A DNA stretch of 34,957 nt from an uncultured Actinomycetes bacterium (GTDB lineage: Bacteria; Actinomycetota; Actinomycetes; Nanopelagicales; Nanopelagicaceae). The translations under genes and the position numbers were made by a program. The DNA lies in NCBI GenBank assembly GCA_903844115.1, contig CAIMSI010000080.1, positions 1-34,957 of the forward strand, given 5' to 3'. The notes below the pieces were generated by a model, which was given only the letters and a program-made list of their open reading frames with translations, ran no database searches and had not been told where the DNA came from. Shown here piece by piece: positions 10,176-20,251 of the stretch (its first letter is position 1; each line of letters starts with the position of its first letter).

Positions 10176-11228
10176 TCAATTGTCGCTAAATGTTGCCTCA
10201 CTTGAAGGGGTAAATCCAAGAAAAATATTTTCTGCAAGAGTTGCTGGTGGCACTTGGAAACCAGAAGCGATAAAAGTATTGATTAATACTGACTTTGCGC
10301 CAATTACGGCGCCGCTACCAATAACGCAATTCGATAAAGTCACGTGAGGACCGATTACAACATCATCATCTATATAGCAACCTGAATCAAGGGTTGAGGG
10401 TTGATCAATAATTACATTTAACCCATGAATGAGCTCTGAATTCATTTGAAAAACACGACCTGAAGTCAGAGCCAGTGAAAGTGCATCGGAAGTTGCAACT
10501 CCAGAAATTAGATCTCGAGTCGCCCGAAGTAGCGCATCTGGATTTCCAATATCTAGCCAATACCCAGGATCAACGTATCCAAAAAGACGCATGCCTCGAG
10601 CAAGTACTTCGGGGAAAGTTTCGCGTTCTACAGAAACGACTTTGCCCGCAGGAATGGAATCGATCACTGATTGATTAAAGATATAACAACCGGCATTGAT
10701 GATGTTTGTCGGCGGGTGCTCCATCTTCTCGTTAAATGAGAGAATTTGATTTTCGCCATCGACTTCGACCACACCAAAAGCGCGAGCATCAGGGACTTCG
10801 GTGAGATAAAGAGTTGCATCGGCGCCGCGAGAAGAGTGAAACTTCATTTGTTCCCGAAGCTTATGACTACTTAAAACATCTCCATTGAAAATTACGACCG
10901 GCCCGCTTCCACTTAGCTTGGATGCGGCATTTTTAATGGCACCGCCAGTTCCTAGCGCTGTCTTCTCGACTGCATACGAAATCTTGATTCCAAAGCGCTC
11001 GCCATTGCCAAAATATGGCTCAAATATTTCTGCCATAAAACTTGTTGCCAGCACAATCTCAGTTATGCCAGCTTCACGCGCTTTAATTATTTGATGCTCG
11101 GTAAATGGAATTCCTGCTACTTTCAACATGGGCTTTGGTGTTGTCAATGTCAGTGGTTGCATGCGAGTGCCCATTCCGCCGACCAAAAGAATTGCCGAAG
11201 TTATTGGGTTACTCATGTTTTCACTCAT
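10176..11228 (-). CDS. Mannose-1-phosphate guanylyltransferase / sugar nucleotidyltransferase
   Basis: ILLVGGMGTRMQPLTLTTPKPMLKVAG nucleotidyltransferase loop; VIFNGDVL; C-terminal left-handed beta-helix-like repeats. Confidence 0.88.
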   Translation of the reverse strand: MSENMSNPITSAILLVGGMGTRMQPLTLTTPKPMLKVAGIPFTEHQIIKAREAGITEIVLATSFMAEIFEPYFGNGERFGIKISYAVEKTALGTGGAIKNAASKLSGSGPVVIFNGDVLSSHKLREQMKFHSSRGADATLYLTEVPDARAFGVVEVDGENQILSFNEKMEHPPTNIINAGCYIFNQSVIDSIPAGKVVSVERETFPEVLARGMRLFGYVDPGYWLDIGNPDALLRATRDLISGVATSDALSLALTSGRVFQMNSELIHGLNVIIDQPSTLDSGCYIDDDVVIGPHVTLSNCVIGSGAVIGAKSVLINTFIASGFQVPPATLAENIFLGFTPSSEATFSDN

Positions 11229-11232
11229 TTAA

Positions 11233-12297
11233 TTATTCACTTATTCGTTTCGCAGCTTGTGCGATATGCGCATCAGTTGAGGTGAGTGCTACGCGAATAT
11301 ATTTACTTCCAGCCTCGCCATAAAAGCTTCCGGGGGTTGCTAATACTCCCCTTTCAGCTAGCCACGCAACAGAATCCCAATCGCGCTCATTTCGCGTGCA
11401 CCAGATATACAACCCGGCATCGCTAAATTCCATAGTAAATCCTGCTTTTTCAAGGGCAGGTTTCAAGACTTTTCGTCTGGCTGCATATCTGGCAGCTTGC
11501 TCAGTGACGTGTACTTCATCGCCAAGGGCTACGGCCATCGCCCGTTGTACGGGCGCTGGAACCAACATTCCAGCGTGCTTTCTAATTTCGCGAATTTTCT
11601 CAATCAATTGTGGATCACCGACTACGACTCCAGCTCGATAGCCTGCCAAATTACTCCGCTTTGAAAGTGAGTAAACAGAAATCAGGTTTCGATTGTCCCC
11701 ATTGGCAACGTTGAGAAGAGAAATAGGTTCACTGACTCCGTCGGCTGGAAAATTGAGATAACACTCATCAGAGGCGATAACCGCATTATTTTCACGGCTG
11801 TAATTAATAACGGCTTGGAGTTCAGAGCGCGAGTGCACGCGTCCAGTTGGATTTGAAGGTGTATTTATCCAAGTGAGATCACTTTTGGACCAAGACTCTG
11901 GTGAGATTCCAACGGGTTGAGGTTTCGCCCCAGCAATGATTGCTCCGACTAAATAAGTTGGATATGCAACATCTGGAAAGTTAACGTTTTTTGCTTCCAG
12001 AAATGTTGGGAGCCAAGCCACAAGCTCTTTAGACCCGATAGTTGGGAGAACATCGTAATCTCCACTGACGCCGAGAATTTTTTCTGCCCATGTTCTTATG
12101 GCTGCACGTAAATCAGGTGAACCAATAGTGAGTGGATAACCAGGTGAGTTTGAAGCGCGAACTAATTCCTCTTGGATAAATGCAGGAGTTGCATCTACGG
12201 GCGTGCCAACAGAGAGATCGATTATTCCGTCAGGATGTTTCTTTGCCTTATCCCCATAGGGAGCAAGAGCGTCCCATGGAAAATCTGGCAGCTTCAC
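11233..12297 (-). CDS. dapC: Succinyldiaminopimelate transaminase (class I/II aminotransferase)
   Basis: PLP-aminotransferase signatures (NTPSNPTGRVHS, SDECYLNF, YSLSKRSNLAGYRAG). Follows fdxA with GTGA overlap, the usual actinobacterial order. Confidence 0.9.
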   Translation of the reverse strand: MKLPDFPWDALAPYGDKAKKHPDGIIDLSVGTPVDATPAFIQEELVRASNSPGYPLTIGSPDLRAAIRTWAEKILGVSGDYDVLPTIGSKELVAWLPTFLEAKNVNFPDVAYPTYLVGAIIAGAKPQPVGISPESWSKSDLTWINTPSNPTGRVHSRSELQAVINYSRENNAVIASDECYLNFPADGVSEPISLLNVANGDNRNLISVYSLSKRSNLAGYRAGVVVGDPQLIEKIREIRKHAGMLVPAPVQRAMAVALGDEVHVTEQAARYAARRKVLKPALEKAGFTMEFSDAGLYIWCTRNERDWDSVAWLAERGVLATPGSFYGEAGSKYIRVALTSTDAHIAQAAKRISE

Positions 12298-12608
12298 TTC
12301 GCAGGTGCTGCAACGACCTTTGCGTGGTCAGCATCAGTTGCGCCTACTTTGCTTGCTCCACCAGGAGAACCAAGTTCGACGAAAAATTCTGTATTAACGC
12401 CTTTGAATTCAGACCATTGTCCAGGAACGTCATCTTCATAGTAAATCGCTTCAACTGGGCACACTGGCTCGCAGGCGCCGCAATCCACACACTCATCGGG
12501 TTGGATGTAAAGCATGCGCTTGCCTTCGTAGATGCAATCAACTGGGCATTCCTCAATACAGGACTTGTCCTTAACGTCGATGCAAGGTTCTGCGATTATG
12601 TAGGTCAT
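12294..12608 (-). CDS. fdxA: Ferredoxin (7Fe-type)
   Basis: MTYIIAEPCIDVKDKSCIEECPVDCIYEGKRMLYIQPDECVDCGACEPVCPVEAIYYEDDVP; start set at ATG 12608 with AAAGG upstream. Confidence 0.95.
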   Translation of the reverse strand: MTYIIAEPCIDVKDKSCIEECPVDCIYEGKRMLYIQPDECVDCGACEPVCPVEAIYYEDDVPGQWSEFKGVNTEFFVELGSPGGASKVGATDADHAKVVAAPAK

Positions 12609-12753
12609 GGCACGCCTTTCAATCTGTAACGAAGAATCAAGAACAGGGTTGAATTCTAAACTCATTTAAAGTGATTCATAGCCATTTTGGTGCCCAATTT
12701 CACCGAGTAAGGACTAGGCGAGATTTAATGGAAATAATAGGCATAATAGAGAT

Positions 12754-14160
12754 ATGGAACTCCCAGGAAGCGATGCGATTGGATCCAAAGTCACCATCCG
12801 CCTCCATAACGAGAACCCGGCTGAAGGTCTCTTCCGAGACTTACTGGGGATTCTTGAGTCCACTACAACAGTTCGAAAGAAGAGTGGTGAAATCATCACT
12901 TTTGACCCTGCCCGAATAGCGCTCTGGAAGGCCATCCCTTCAACAGAGCAAGGCACCGGGCTTTTCCTTTACAACACCCAATCTCGTGAGGTCGATGAAG
13001 TAATTGCACGTATTGGCAAGCGAGTCCATATTTATTGCTGTGGACCTACCGTATATCGCGATGCACATGTGGGAAATTTACGAACTTTTCTTCTTCCTGA
13101 CCTTGTTTCGCGAATACTTCGCTTTGATCGGTGGCATCCCACAGTCGTACAGAACATTACCGATGTTGGGCATATGGCTGATAATTTTGAAGACAAAATT
13201 CTTGAGGAAGCCCACCGCGAGAAACGTGCGCCACTTGAGATTGCCCGTGAATTTGAAAGCAAGTTTTTTGATGATTTAACTCTTCTAAATATTGAGCATG
13301 CAGACAAATCACCACGTGCGAGTGAATCAATTGATTTAATGCAAGAAATGATTTCCACATTGATTACGGAGGGCTTCGCTTATGTCGGAGCCGATCAATC
13401 TGTATATTTTTCAGCAGAGAAATTTGTAAGTTATGGAGCAATTAGCGGCAATCGCCTCGATGCGTTAAAGCCAGGGCATCGATATGAATACAGTGATGAT
13501 GGCGAAAAGCGATTCCATGCTGACTGGGCGCTTTGGAAAGCAGCTGGAGAACGCACCGAGATGGTCTGGGATTCTCCATGGGGAAAGGGATTTCCAGGAT
13601 GGCATATCGAATGTTCTGCCATGTCAATGAAGTTTTTGGATTCACGAGTTGATATTCATATCGGTGGTATCGATCTTCGTTTTCCACATCATGAAAATGA
13701 AAGAGCACAATCAAATTCCGTAGCGCAACGTGAAGTCGTGGAATTATGGCTACATGGAGAACATCTTCTCTTCGAAGGTCGCAAGATGGCTAAGAGCACC
13801 GGAAATGTCGTTCTCGTACGGGATATCATTGAAAAAGGCTTTGATCCACTTGCTCTGCGTTTGGCATTTCTAGAGAGTAAATATCGAAATCAACTTGATC
13901 TCTCATGGGAATCTATCCGAGCGGCCGATAAAACTATCAAGCGATGGAGGTTGCGAATTTCTGAGTGGGGAGCTCCTGCTACCGAGATTGATATTAATAT
14001 TGAAGAATTTATGTCACTCATTCGCAACGACTTAGATTTTCCACGGGCACTTGTTAAATTGCGTGCCCTAGAAAAAGATAACTCAATTGATTCCTCAGTA
14101 AAAAGTGCAACTTTTATTGCACTCGATAAAATATTAGGGCTTAACCTGCAATCCCATTAA
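12754..14160 (+). CDS. Cysteinyl-tRNA synthetase/MshC-like class I ligase with N-terminal SH3-like extension
   Basis: CysRS core: [27 protein letters not shown] (HIGH-like), [49 protein letters not shown]. First ~65 aa are not CysRS. C-terminus is about 70 aa short of the E. coli CysRS length after KMSKS. Confidence 0.85.
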   Translation: MELPGSDAIGSKVTIRLHNENPAEGLFRDLLGILESTTTVRKKSGEIITFDPARIALWKAIPSTEQGTGLFLYNTQSREVDEVIARIGKRVHIYCCGPTVYRDAHVGNLRTFLLPDLVSRILRFDRWHPTVVQNITDVGHMADNFEDKILEEAHREKRAPLEIAREFESKFFDDLTLLNIEHADKSPRASESIDLMQEMISTLITEGFAYVGADQSVYFSAEKFVSYGAISGNRLDALKPGHRYEYSDDGEKRFHADWALWKAAGERTEMVWDSPWGKGFPGWHIECSAMSMKFLDSRVDIHIGGIDLRFPHHENERAQSNSVAQREVVELWLHGEHLLFEGRKMAKSTGNVVLVRDIIEKGFDPLALRLAFLESKYRNQLDLSWESIRAADKTIKRWRLRISEWGAPATEIDINIEEFMSLIRNDLDFPRALVKLRALEKDNSIDSSVKSATFIALDKILGLNLQSH

Positions 14161-15016
14161 ATAAATCAGTTTCGCGGCCTTCAGAATCAAAAGGCGCAGC
14201 CTTCTCGCCTTTAACCAAGGTGTAGTACTCATCTCCCATTACTTCTGTTCCAAGATTATTTGAGAGCGCGAAAAATGGACCATCAAGTGCTATCTGTGTT
14301 GGATGTGCTTTCATCGCCTCAATTTTTTGAACTGCAAATTCTCCAGCGCTCACAAGAGTTGTGACCAACGAATCATCTTTCGCAAAAGGCAGATCGTCTG
14401 CAGAGTCCACTCCAAAGAAGTCAGATCCAAGTTCTTTCATTTTATCTATGCCTTTTTGAATTATTGAGCGAGGCATTGTGTTCCAATATATTTTTGAAAT
14501 ATTCCATTCAGGCGCTGCTAGTTCCGCCGCTCGCATTGCCACACGGTGTGCCTGAATATGATCTGGATGCCCGTACCCGCCCATTTCATCGTAAGTCACA
14601 AGTACTTGTGGTTTTACTTCTAGAATTATTTTCACTAGTTCAGCTGCTGCTTCATCTAGATTTGTTTGCCAAAAAACATCAGGGCGATTATTTTGTTCCA
14701 TCCCCATCATTCCGCTGTCGCGAAATTTGCGAGTTGGTGCACCGAGAAAACGAAAATCGCTCACGCCGAGTGCAGCCATTGCATTGGCTAATTCAGTTTC
14801 ACGATGGCGCCCCAGTTCATCAGTTGCATTACTAGCAAGATGTGCAAGCGCAGGTACAAGGACCTCACCCTCTTCTCCGCGGGTGCAGGTAACCAGGGTT
14901 ACTCCGATTCCATTGGCAACGTATTTGGCCATTGTGGCGCCATTGTTGATGGTCTCATCGTCTGGATGGGCGTGGACGAGAAGCAGGCGGCGGTTAATCG
15001 TTGAATTGGGTTTCAC
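14141..15016 (-). CDS. mshB: N-acetyl-1-D-myo-inositol-2-amino-2-deoxy-alpha-D-glucopyranoside deacetylase (mycothiol biosynthesis)
   Basis: [48 protein letters not shown] (LmbE/PIG-L Zn motifs with MshB-type context). GTG start. Confidence 0.92.
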   Translation of the reverse strand: MKPNSTINRRLLLVHAHPDDETINNGATMAKYVANGIGVTLVTCTRGEEGEVLVPALAHLASNATDELGRHRETELANAMAALGVSDFRFLGAPTRKFRDSGMMGMEQNNRPDVFWQTNLDEAAAELVKIILEVKPQVLVTYDEMGGYGHPDHIQAHRVAMRAAELAAPEWNISKIYWNTMPRSIIQKGIDKMKELGSDFFGVDSADDLPFAKDDSLVTTLVSAGEFAVQKIEAMKAHPTQIALDGPFFALSNNLGTEVMGDEYYTLVKGEKAAPFDSEGRETDLFNGIAG

Positions 15017-15052
15017 GAGTGTATTTTGGTCGATTGCTCTACGATTCGTCCA

Positions 15053-15658
15053 ATGAGTACAGATTCGAAAAACCGGCTTCCACGAGATGAGCGCCGTGCC
15101 CAGCTTTTAAATGCCGCACTTGAAGTCTTCACCCAGGCTGGATACCACTCAGCCCCGATGGATGAGATTGCTGATCGCGCAAGTGTCAGTAAACCTGTTT
15201 TGTACCAACATTTTCCATCAAAATTGGATTTGTATCTTGCCGTTCTTGATCTTCACATTGACTCACTTCTTTTTGATATCCAAAAGGCTGTCGCATCCAA
15301 AAGCAATAACGGAGATCGAGTCTCAGCAACGGTTGCCGCTTACTTTGATTTCATCAATCATGAAGGTGAAGCATTTCGACTACTTTTTGAAAGTGATATG
15401 GCGGTCGAACCTAAAGTTCGCGAACGTCTCACACGGATGACATATGACTGCGCGGCTGCTTTCTCTGCTGTTATTTCTCTAGAGACAGGTATGAGCAAAG
15501 AAGTATCAATGATGCTTGCAACTGGCCTTATCGGAAATGTGCAATCAGCAGCTCGCCACTGGCTCGAGCGAGATCAAAAAGTCTCCCGCGAGGAAGCCGT
15601 GAAATTAGTTTCTGGACAGATTTGGCGAGGTATTTCTGGTTTCCCCCGTCAGGAATAA
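15053..15658 (+). CDS. TetR/AcrR family transcriptional regulator
   Basis: [52 protein letters not shown] TetR helix-turn-helix. Confidence 0.93.
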   Translation: MSTDSKNRLPRDERRAQLLNAALEVFTQAGYHSAPMDEIADRASVSKPVLYQHFPSKLDLYLAVLDLHIDSLLFDIQKAVASKSNNGDRVSATVAAYFDFINHEGEAFRLLFESDMAVEPKVRERLTRMTYDCAAAFSAVISLETGMSKEVSMMLATGLIGNVQSAARHWLERDQKVSREEAVKLVSGQIWRGISGFPRQE

Positions 15659-15674
15659 CCACTAAACTTTAATC

Positions 15675-15929
15675 ATGGCTACAAAAAAGAGTGACACTCA
15701 AAATACAGACGTTCGTATCGGCATCAGCGATAGTGCGACAGACCTTCGAATTGAAACTGTATTGTCTGCAGACCAAGTTCTAGCACTTGTGCAAGATGCG
15801 CTTAAAAATGACGCACCACTTGTTATCACGGACACAAAGAACCAAAGCACATTGGTTCCAGCGAAGAAGATTGCATTTGTTGAATTTGGCAGCGCCCCTG
15901 AGCGTCGCGTCGGCTTTACAACTCTTTAA
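15675..15929 (+). CDS. DUF3107 family protein
   Basis: VRIGISDSATDLRIETVLSADQVLALVQDAL...LVPAKKIAFVEFGSAPERRVGF matches DUF3107. Confidence 0.87.
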   Translation: MATKKSDTQNTDVRIGISDSATDLRIETVLSADQVLALVQDALKNDAPLVITDTKNQSTLVPAKKIAFVEFGSAPERRVGFTTL

Positions 15930-16774
15930 AAGACTCTTACAACCCGGCGATTATCCGCGCGAGCTTCAAGTGCTTGCCACTGATCTGGTTCTGTCGTATT
16001 TTCTGCTAATTCATTAATTTTCCCTGTGCCGTGATAATCACTAGACCCCGTGCGCAGAATGCCTAAGTCTTTAACAATATCTTTCAATAAGTTTCTTTGA
16101 TCAGCTGTGTGGTCGCGGTGAAATACCTCAATCGCATCTAAACCAGCATCTACATAAGAGCTAAAACTCTCGACGCCAACCGTGCGTCCGCGAAGTGAAG
16201 CCATCGGGTGCGCAATTACTGATACGCCGCCAGCTGCTTTAATCAAAGCGATTGCGCGCTCTGGGGTTGGTGAATAATGTGCGACATAGTACGGAGAATT
16301 ATTGTGTAACCATTTTTCGAAAATCTCATCCCGGCTTTTAGCCAAACCTTTTGCAACCATAGCATCGGCTAAGTGGGGGCGTCCTAAAGTTGCCCCATCG
16401 GAAAGTTGTGCAAGAACTTCCTCCATACTAATTTCAATCCCAGCACCATTCATACGGGAAATAATCCGCTCCATACGTCCAAAGCGATTATCGCGAGTTT
16501 GGGCTAAAACATCTTGAAGTTCTTGATTCTTTGAATCAAAGAGCAAGCCCAGCATGTGCACACTAATTCCATCTTCGGTCTGGCACGATATTTCCGATCC
16601 AAGTACCAAGTCCATCCCAGGTCGTAAATGTGCACTCGCCTCCTCCCAGCCCGCAATACTGTCGTGATCGGTGAGAGCAAGAACTTTGATTCCAGATGCG
16701 AGTGCTTTGTTGATTAATTGAGCCGGAGTATCCGTGCCATCGCTAATGGTTGTGTGGGTGTGTAGGTCAATCAT
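15926..16774 (-). CDS. PHP-domain phosphoesterase (YciV/RNase AM-like)
   Basis: MIDLHTHTTISDGTDTPAQLINKALASGIKVLALTDHDSIAGW; SSDYHG. Start moved to ATG 16774 (ATGA overlap with eamA). Confidence 0.9.
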   Translation of the reverse strand: MIDLHTHTTISDGTDTPAQLINKALASGIKVLALTDHDSIAGWEEASAHLRPGMDLVLGSEISCQTEDGISVHMLGLLFDSKNQELQDVLAQTRDNRFGRMERIISRMNGAGIEISMEEVLAQLSDGATLGRPHLADAMVAKGLAKSRDEIFEKWLHNNSPYYVAHYSPTPERAIALIKAAGGVSVIAHPMASLRGRTVGVESFSSYVDAGLDAIEVFHRDHTADQRNLLKDIVKDLGILRTGSSDYHGTGKINELAENTTEPDQWQALEARADNRRVVRVF

Positions 16775-17655
16775 CGCTTTCCACCAATAACAAATACCGT
16801 GCAGCCTGCCAAAATCCCAAGCACACCTACCCACAAACCTGCTGAAGGGGATTGATGGAGCCATGCCCAGGCCACAATTGCCGCAACAGGTACTTCGAAG
16901 AAAACAATTAATGAAACAACTACTGGTGAAACCCGCTTCAAAACTATATTAAAAAGTGTGTGTCCCATAAATTGGGCTCCCAGGGTAAGCAAGCCCAACA
17001 TTATCCATTCATTGCGGTCAAAGTGAATGAATTGCAATCCACCAAAAACTATAAATGGAACAGTCACAACGGCGCACATTCCATAGCAAACCGTGGTGTA
17101 TGTAGCAGTCGCAAGATTACGTTGCACTTTGGAACCAATTCCCAAATATGTTGCTGCTAAAACCGCACATACCAAGCCAAATAAATCGCCAACGAATGCT
17201 CGAAGGGAAAGTGATAGATCCACTCCGGTTATTACAAACACAGATGCAAAAGCAATAAACATCCCTACGATGGAGGTTGTAGAAATGTGTTCACCTTTGA
17301 AACGAACATAAAGAGCAGCAAAAATCGGTTGGAGAGCAGCAAGTGCTGTACCTGCAGCAACACTTGTAAAACGCATTGCCATAAAAAATGCGAGGAAATG
17401 AAAAGCTAGGAAGAGACCAGCTAAGGCTGATTGACGAATAAGTACGCGCTTCTCCGGATTTCGTAATTCACCTGTGCGCCAGGCAAAGGGAAACATAATG
17501 AGTGAACTAATTGAATTGCGCCAAAACACCATAGTTGGAACAGGCATCACGCTCTTTGCAATAAGGGGGCCTGAAGTACCAATTCCGATTATTCCTAGAA
17601 GAAGATAGGGAATATCTCTGCCCTTTGGAAGCGCAGCATGGTCTTGTTGTTTCAT
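16771..17655 (-). CDS. EamA/DMT-family transporter
   Basis: Ten-helix hydrophobic profile; paired EamA-like repeats; start at ATG 17655 in a TGATG overlap. Confidence 0.88.
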   Translation of the reverse strand: MKQQDHAALPKGRDIPYLLLGIIGIGTSGPLIAKSVMPVPTMVFWRNSISSLIMFPFAWRTGELRNPEKRVLIRQSALAGLFLAFHFLAFFMAMRFTSVAAGTALAALQPIFAALYVRFKGEHISTTSIVGMFIAFASVFVITGVDLSLSLRAFVGDLFGLVCAVLAATYLGIGSKVQRNLATATYTTVCYGMCAVVTVPFIVFGGLQFIHFDRNEWIMLGLLTLGAQFMGHTLFNIVLKRVSPVVVSLIVFFEVPVAAIVAWAWLHQSPSAGLWVGVLGILAGCTVFVIGGKR

Positions 17656-18890
17656 CAAGGATGAACAGTAAACCAGAGCAGGGCGATCACGCAGATTGAG
17701 ACGAGAGCGATGATGATGCCGTATACAAAACGCATCCGTTGAGTTGAGGCAAATTCGCCCATCAAACGCTTATCGCGTGAAATGCCATACATAAAGAAGA
17801 GAAGCGGAAGAAGCAGAACTGCATTCAAAATCTGTGTAAGAACCAAAACTCGAATAAGCGGCACCCCTGGCAGGAGAATTAATCCAGCTGCAAGAAAAGT
17901 CATCATTCCAAAAGTGGCGTAGAAAAGTGGCGCATCTTTTGGACCATCATCCAAAGCAGCTGGTTGTCCGGTGAGATCTCCAACTGAGTATGCTGTTGAG
18001 AGCGGCAGAATTGATGCAGCAAGTAGCGCTGCCCCTACAAGACCCACTGCGAAGAGCGCTTTAGCAAGAGTTCCAGCAAGTGGCTCGAGTGCTCGGGCTG
18101 CTTGCGCGGCATCCGTGATATTTGTTTGACCTTGCTTATTTAAAGTTGCGGCGCAAGTAACGATAACGAAAAATCCAATAATTCCCGTGAGCAATGAACC
18201 AGTCCACACATCGATACGCAACAGTTTGAGGTCATCGCGCGTAAGACGCTTATCAACTGCATAGGATTGAATAAATGCCAGCCCCCATGGAGCAAGCGTC
18301 GTTCCGAGAGTTGCTGTGGCGATGTAAATAGCATCGTGGTTAAAAGGCATGGATGGAACGACAACTCCATGTAGCGCTTTACCCCAATCCGGATGTGCCA
18401 TAAATCCAGCTATTACATATGCGATGAATACAGCAGATAGCCCAAAGAAGACTTTCTCAACTCGTGCAAAAGATCCACGTAAAACTAAAAATGAAACTAT
18501 GAGTGCGGCGGCAGGAACTGTAATGAAGCGCGAATAGCCAAAGAGTTGGCCGGCGGCAGCGATACCAGCGAATTCAGCAGTCAATGTGCCGAAGTTTGCA
18601 ATTAGAAGTGCTACTGCGCTGAGGGTTCCAGAACGAGCACCATACTTTTGTCGAACTAGACCGATAAGACCCTGGCGAGTAACAACGCCAATGCGGGCGC
18701 CAAGATCTTGAAAGAGAATGAGAGCGATTGTAGAAATAACGAGCACCCACAACATTTGGTATGCAAACTTCGCACCAAGTTGGGAGTAGGTGGTGATACC
18801 GGCTGGATCGTCATCTGAAAGTCCGGCGATAACACCAGGCCCCATAACTGAAAGAAGGGCAGCGAGTCGTATCTTGCGTTGGGTCGTCAC
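17655..18890 (-). CDS. Nramp-family divalent metal transporter (atypical subgroup)
   Basis: MGPGVIAGLSDDDPAGITTYSQLGAKFAYQMLW (TM1 region) and GTTLAPWGLAFIQSYAVDKRL (TM6 region). GTG start in GTGA overlap with the MgtE_N gene. Confidence 0.88.
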   Translation of the reverse strand: MTTQRKIRLAALLSVMGPGVIAGLSDDDPAGITTYSQLGAKFAYQMLWVLVISTIALILFQDLGARIGVVTRQGLIGLVRQKYGARSGTLSAVALLIANFGTLTAEFAGIAAAGQLFGYSRFITVPAAALIVSFLVLRGSFARVEKVFFGLSAVFIAYVIAGFMAHPDWGKALHGVVVPSMPFNHDAIYIATATLGTTLAPWGLAFIQSYAVDKRLTRDDLKLLRIDVWTGSLLTGIIGFFVIVTCAATLNKQGQTNITDAAQAARALEPLAGTLAKALFAVGLVGAALLAASILPLSTAYSVGDLTGQPAALDDGPKDAPLFYATFGMMTFLAAGLILLPGVPLIRVLVLTQILNAVLLLPLLFFMYGISRDKRLMGEFASTQRMRFVYGIIIALVSICVIALLWFTVHP

Positions 18891-20230
18891 GAAAGAGCAC
18901 CCGATCCCTTAGATAGCCCATGTTGCTCTTCTGGTTTTAAGGCATCCACCAAGTCATCGGCGAGGATTCGGCCGACCGGCTTTCCTTTTTCATCAATTAC
19001 AACAATGGATGCACCACGGTTATTTGAAAATTCTTCAATCACTTCCTCGAGCGGAGAATCAATATTCACTGCAGTTGGATATGGAGGACCAATTAATTTA
19101 CTCAACAAATCACTAGATTTAGCAGCTACTAATTCAATAATTTGAATGTGATCCATCAATTTGCCCTTGGCATCGACAATAACAACACCGTCGGAAATAT
19201 CACGATCTCGGCTTTCCACTAACATTTTAAGCGCTGAACCAACTGTGTCTTCCTCGTGCGCAATGACCATATGTGTTGTCATTATTCCACCAGCAAGGGT
19301 TTCATCGAAGGAAATCAATTGGCGCAATTGCTTCGCCATTTTAGAATCCATAGCCTTCAAAATATCTTCTCGGTGTTCATCATCAAGATCACGAAGGACC
19401 TCGGCAGATTCATCTGGTTCCATACGGCTAAGAAGTTCGGCCGCGCGATCTTCTGGAAGTCCACGCAAGAGACCTTGAAGTTCTTCATCTTCCATTTCTT
19501 CCAACGCATCGGCTGCAAGTTCTGGATCCAACATTTCAATAAGCGCGCTTTGCTCGCGTCCGGCAAGATCTTCAATCAAGTCAGCAAGATCGGCAGGACG
19601 AAGCTGTGAAAGGGCTGTCTTAGAACCAGAAGTTTTTACAACTCCGGAGGTATCGGCCAGTGAGGCCACTGTCGACCAATCCAAAACGTGTTGAGGCGTA
19701 GCACGGCGTCCAAGTGCACCAGGAAAGATGCGGCGTAAAAAAGTTACAAATGATATGTCTACACCGACGACTCGAATTTCCTTATCAAGTGGAGCCAAGT
19801 AAAGATCGGATGAACGAACTACTCGCAAGCCATTTACATCAACAATTTGGTGATCAAGAACATCGCCATCTAAGAGGGATTCACCTTCACGTCGCTTGTA
19901 ATCAGTGAGATTAATGGTGGTTGATGAAAGTCGAATTTCATTGTGTGTAAGTTTGGCGATACGCGCACCGTCAATAAAGGATTTGCGCTGTCCAACTTTT
20001 ACAATCAATCCGGAAACTGGTGGATAAGCATCTTCACCGTGACGCACAACTACATCAACAAGGCGACCAATTTCTCGCCCCTCTTCATTGCGTACTGGAC
20101 ACCCAATCAGACCGGCAAGTGAAACTAAAGAATCGCGGATACTTTTTCGGGCCAGTACGCGATCAATTTTTCCCGTCACCTGTGCTGCTTTTGCCACTCT
20201 GGCGAGTGGAAGCTTTGGTGACTTTTGCAT
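18887..20230 (-). CDS. Soluble PRC-barrel + MgtE N-terminal + tandem CBS domain protein (no MgtE pore)
   Basis: LRPADLADLIEDLAGREQSALIEMLDPELAADALEEMEDEELQGLLRGLPEDRAAELLSRMEPDESAEVLRDLDDEHREDILKAMDSKMAKQLRQLISFDETLAGGIMTT (MgtE_N and start of CBS); PRC-like N-terminus; no hydrophobic helices at the C-terminus. Confidence 0.9.
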   Translation of the reverse strand: MQKSPKLPLARVAKAAQVTGKIDRVLARKSIRDSLVSLAGLIGCPVRNEEGREIGRLVDVVVRHGEDAYPPVSGLIVKVGQRKSFIDGARIAKLTHNEIRLSSTTINLTDYKRREGESLLDGDVLDHQIVDVNGLRVVRSSDLYLAPLDKEIRVVGVDISFVTFLRRIFPGALGRRATPQHVLDWSTVASLADTSGVVKTSGSKTALSQLRPADLADLIEDLAGREQSALIEMLDPELAADALEEMEDEELQGLLRGLPEDRAAELLSRMEPDESAEVLRDLDDEHREDILKAMDSKMAKQLRQLISFDETLAGGIMTTHMVIAHEEDTVGSALKMLVESRDRDISDGVVIVDAKGKLMDHIQIIELVAAKSSDLLSKLIGPPYPTAVNIDSPLEEVIEEFSNNRGASIVVIDEKGKPVGRILADDLVDALKPEEQHGLSKGSGALS

Positions 20231-20251
20231 GGGTAAATCTTACGTGCCAGG

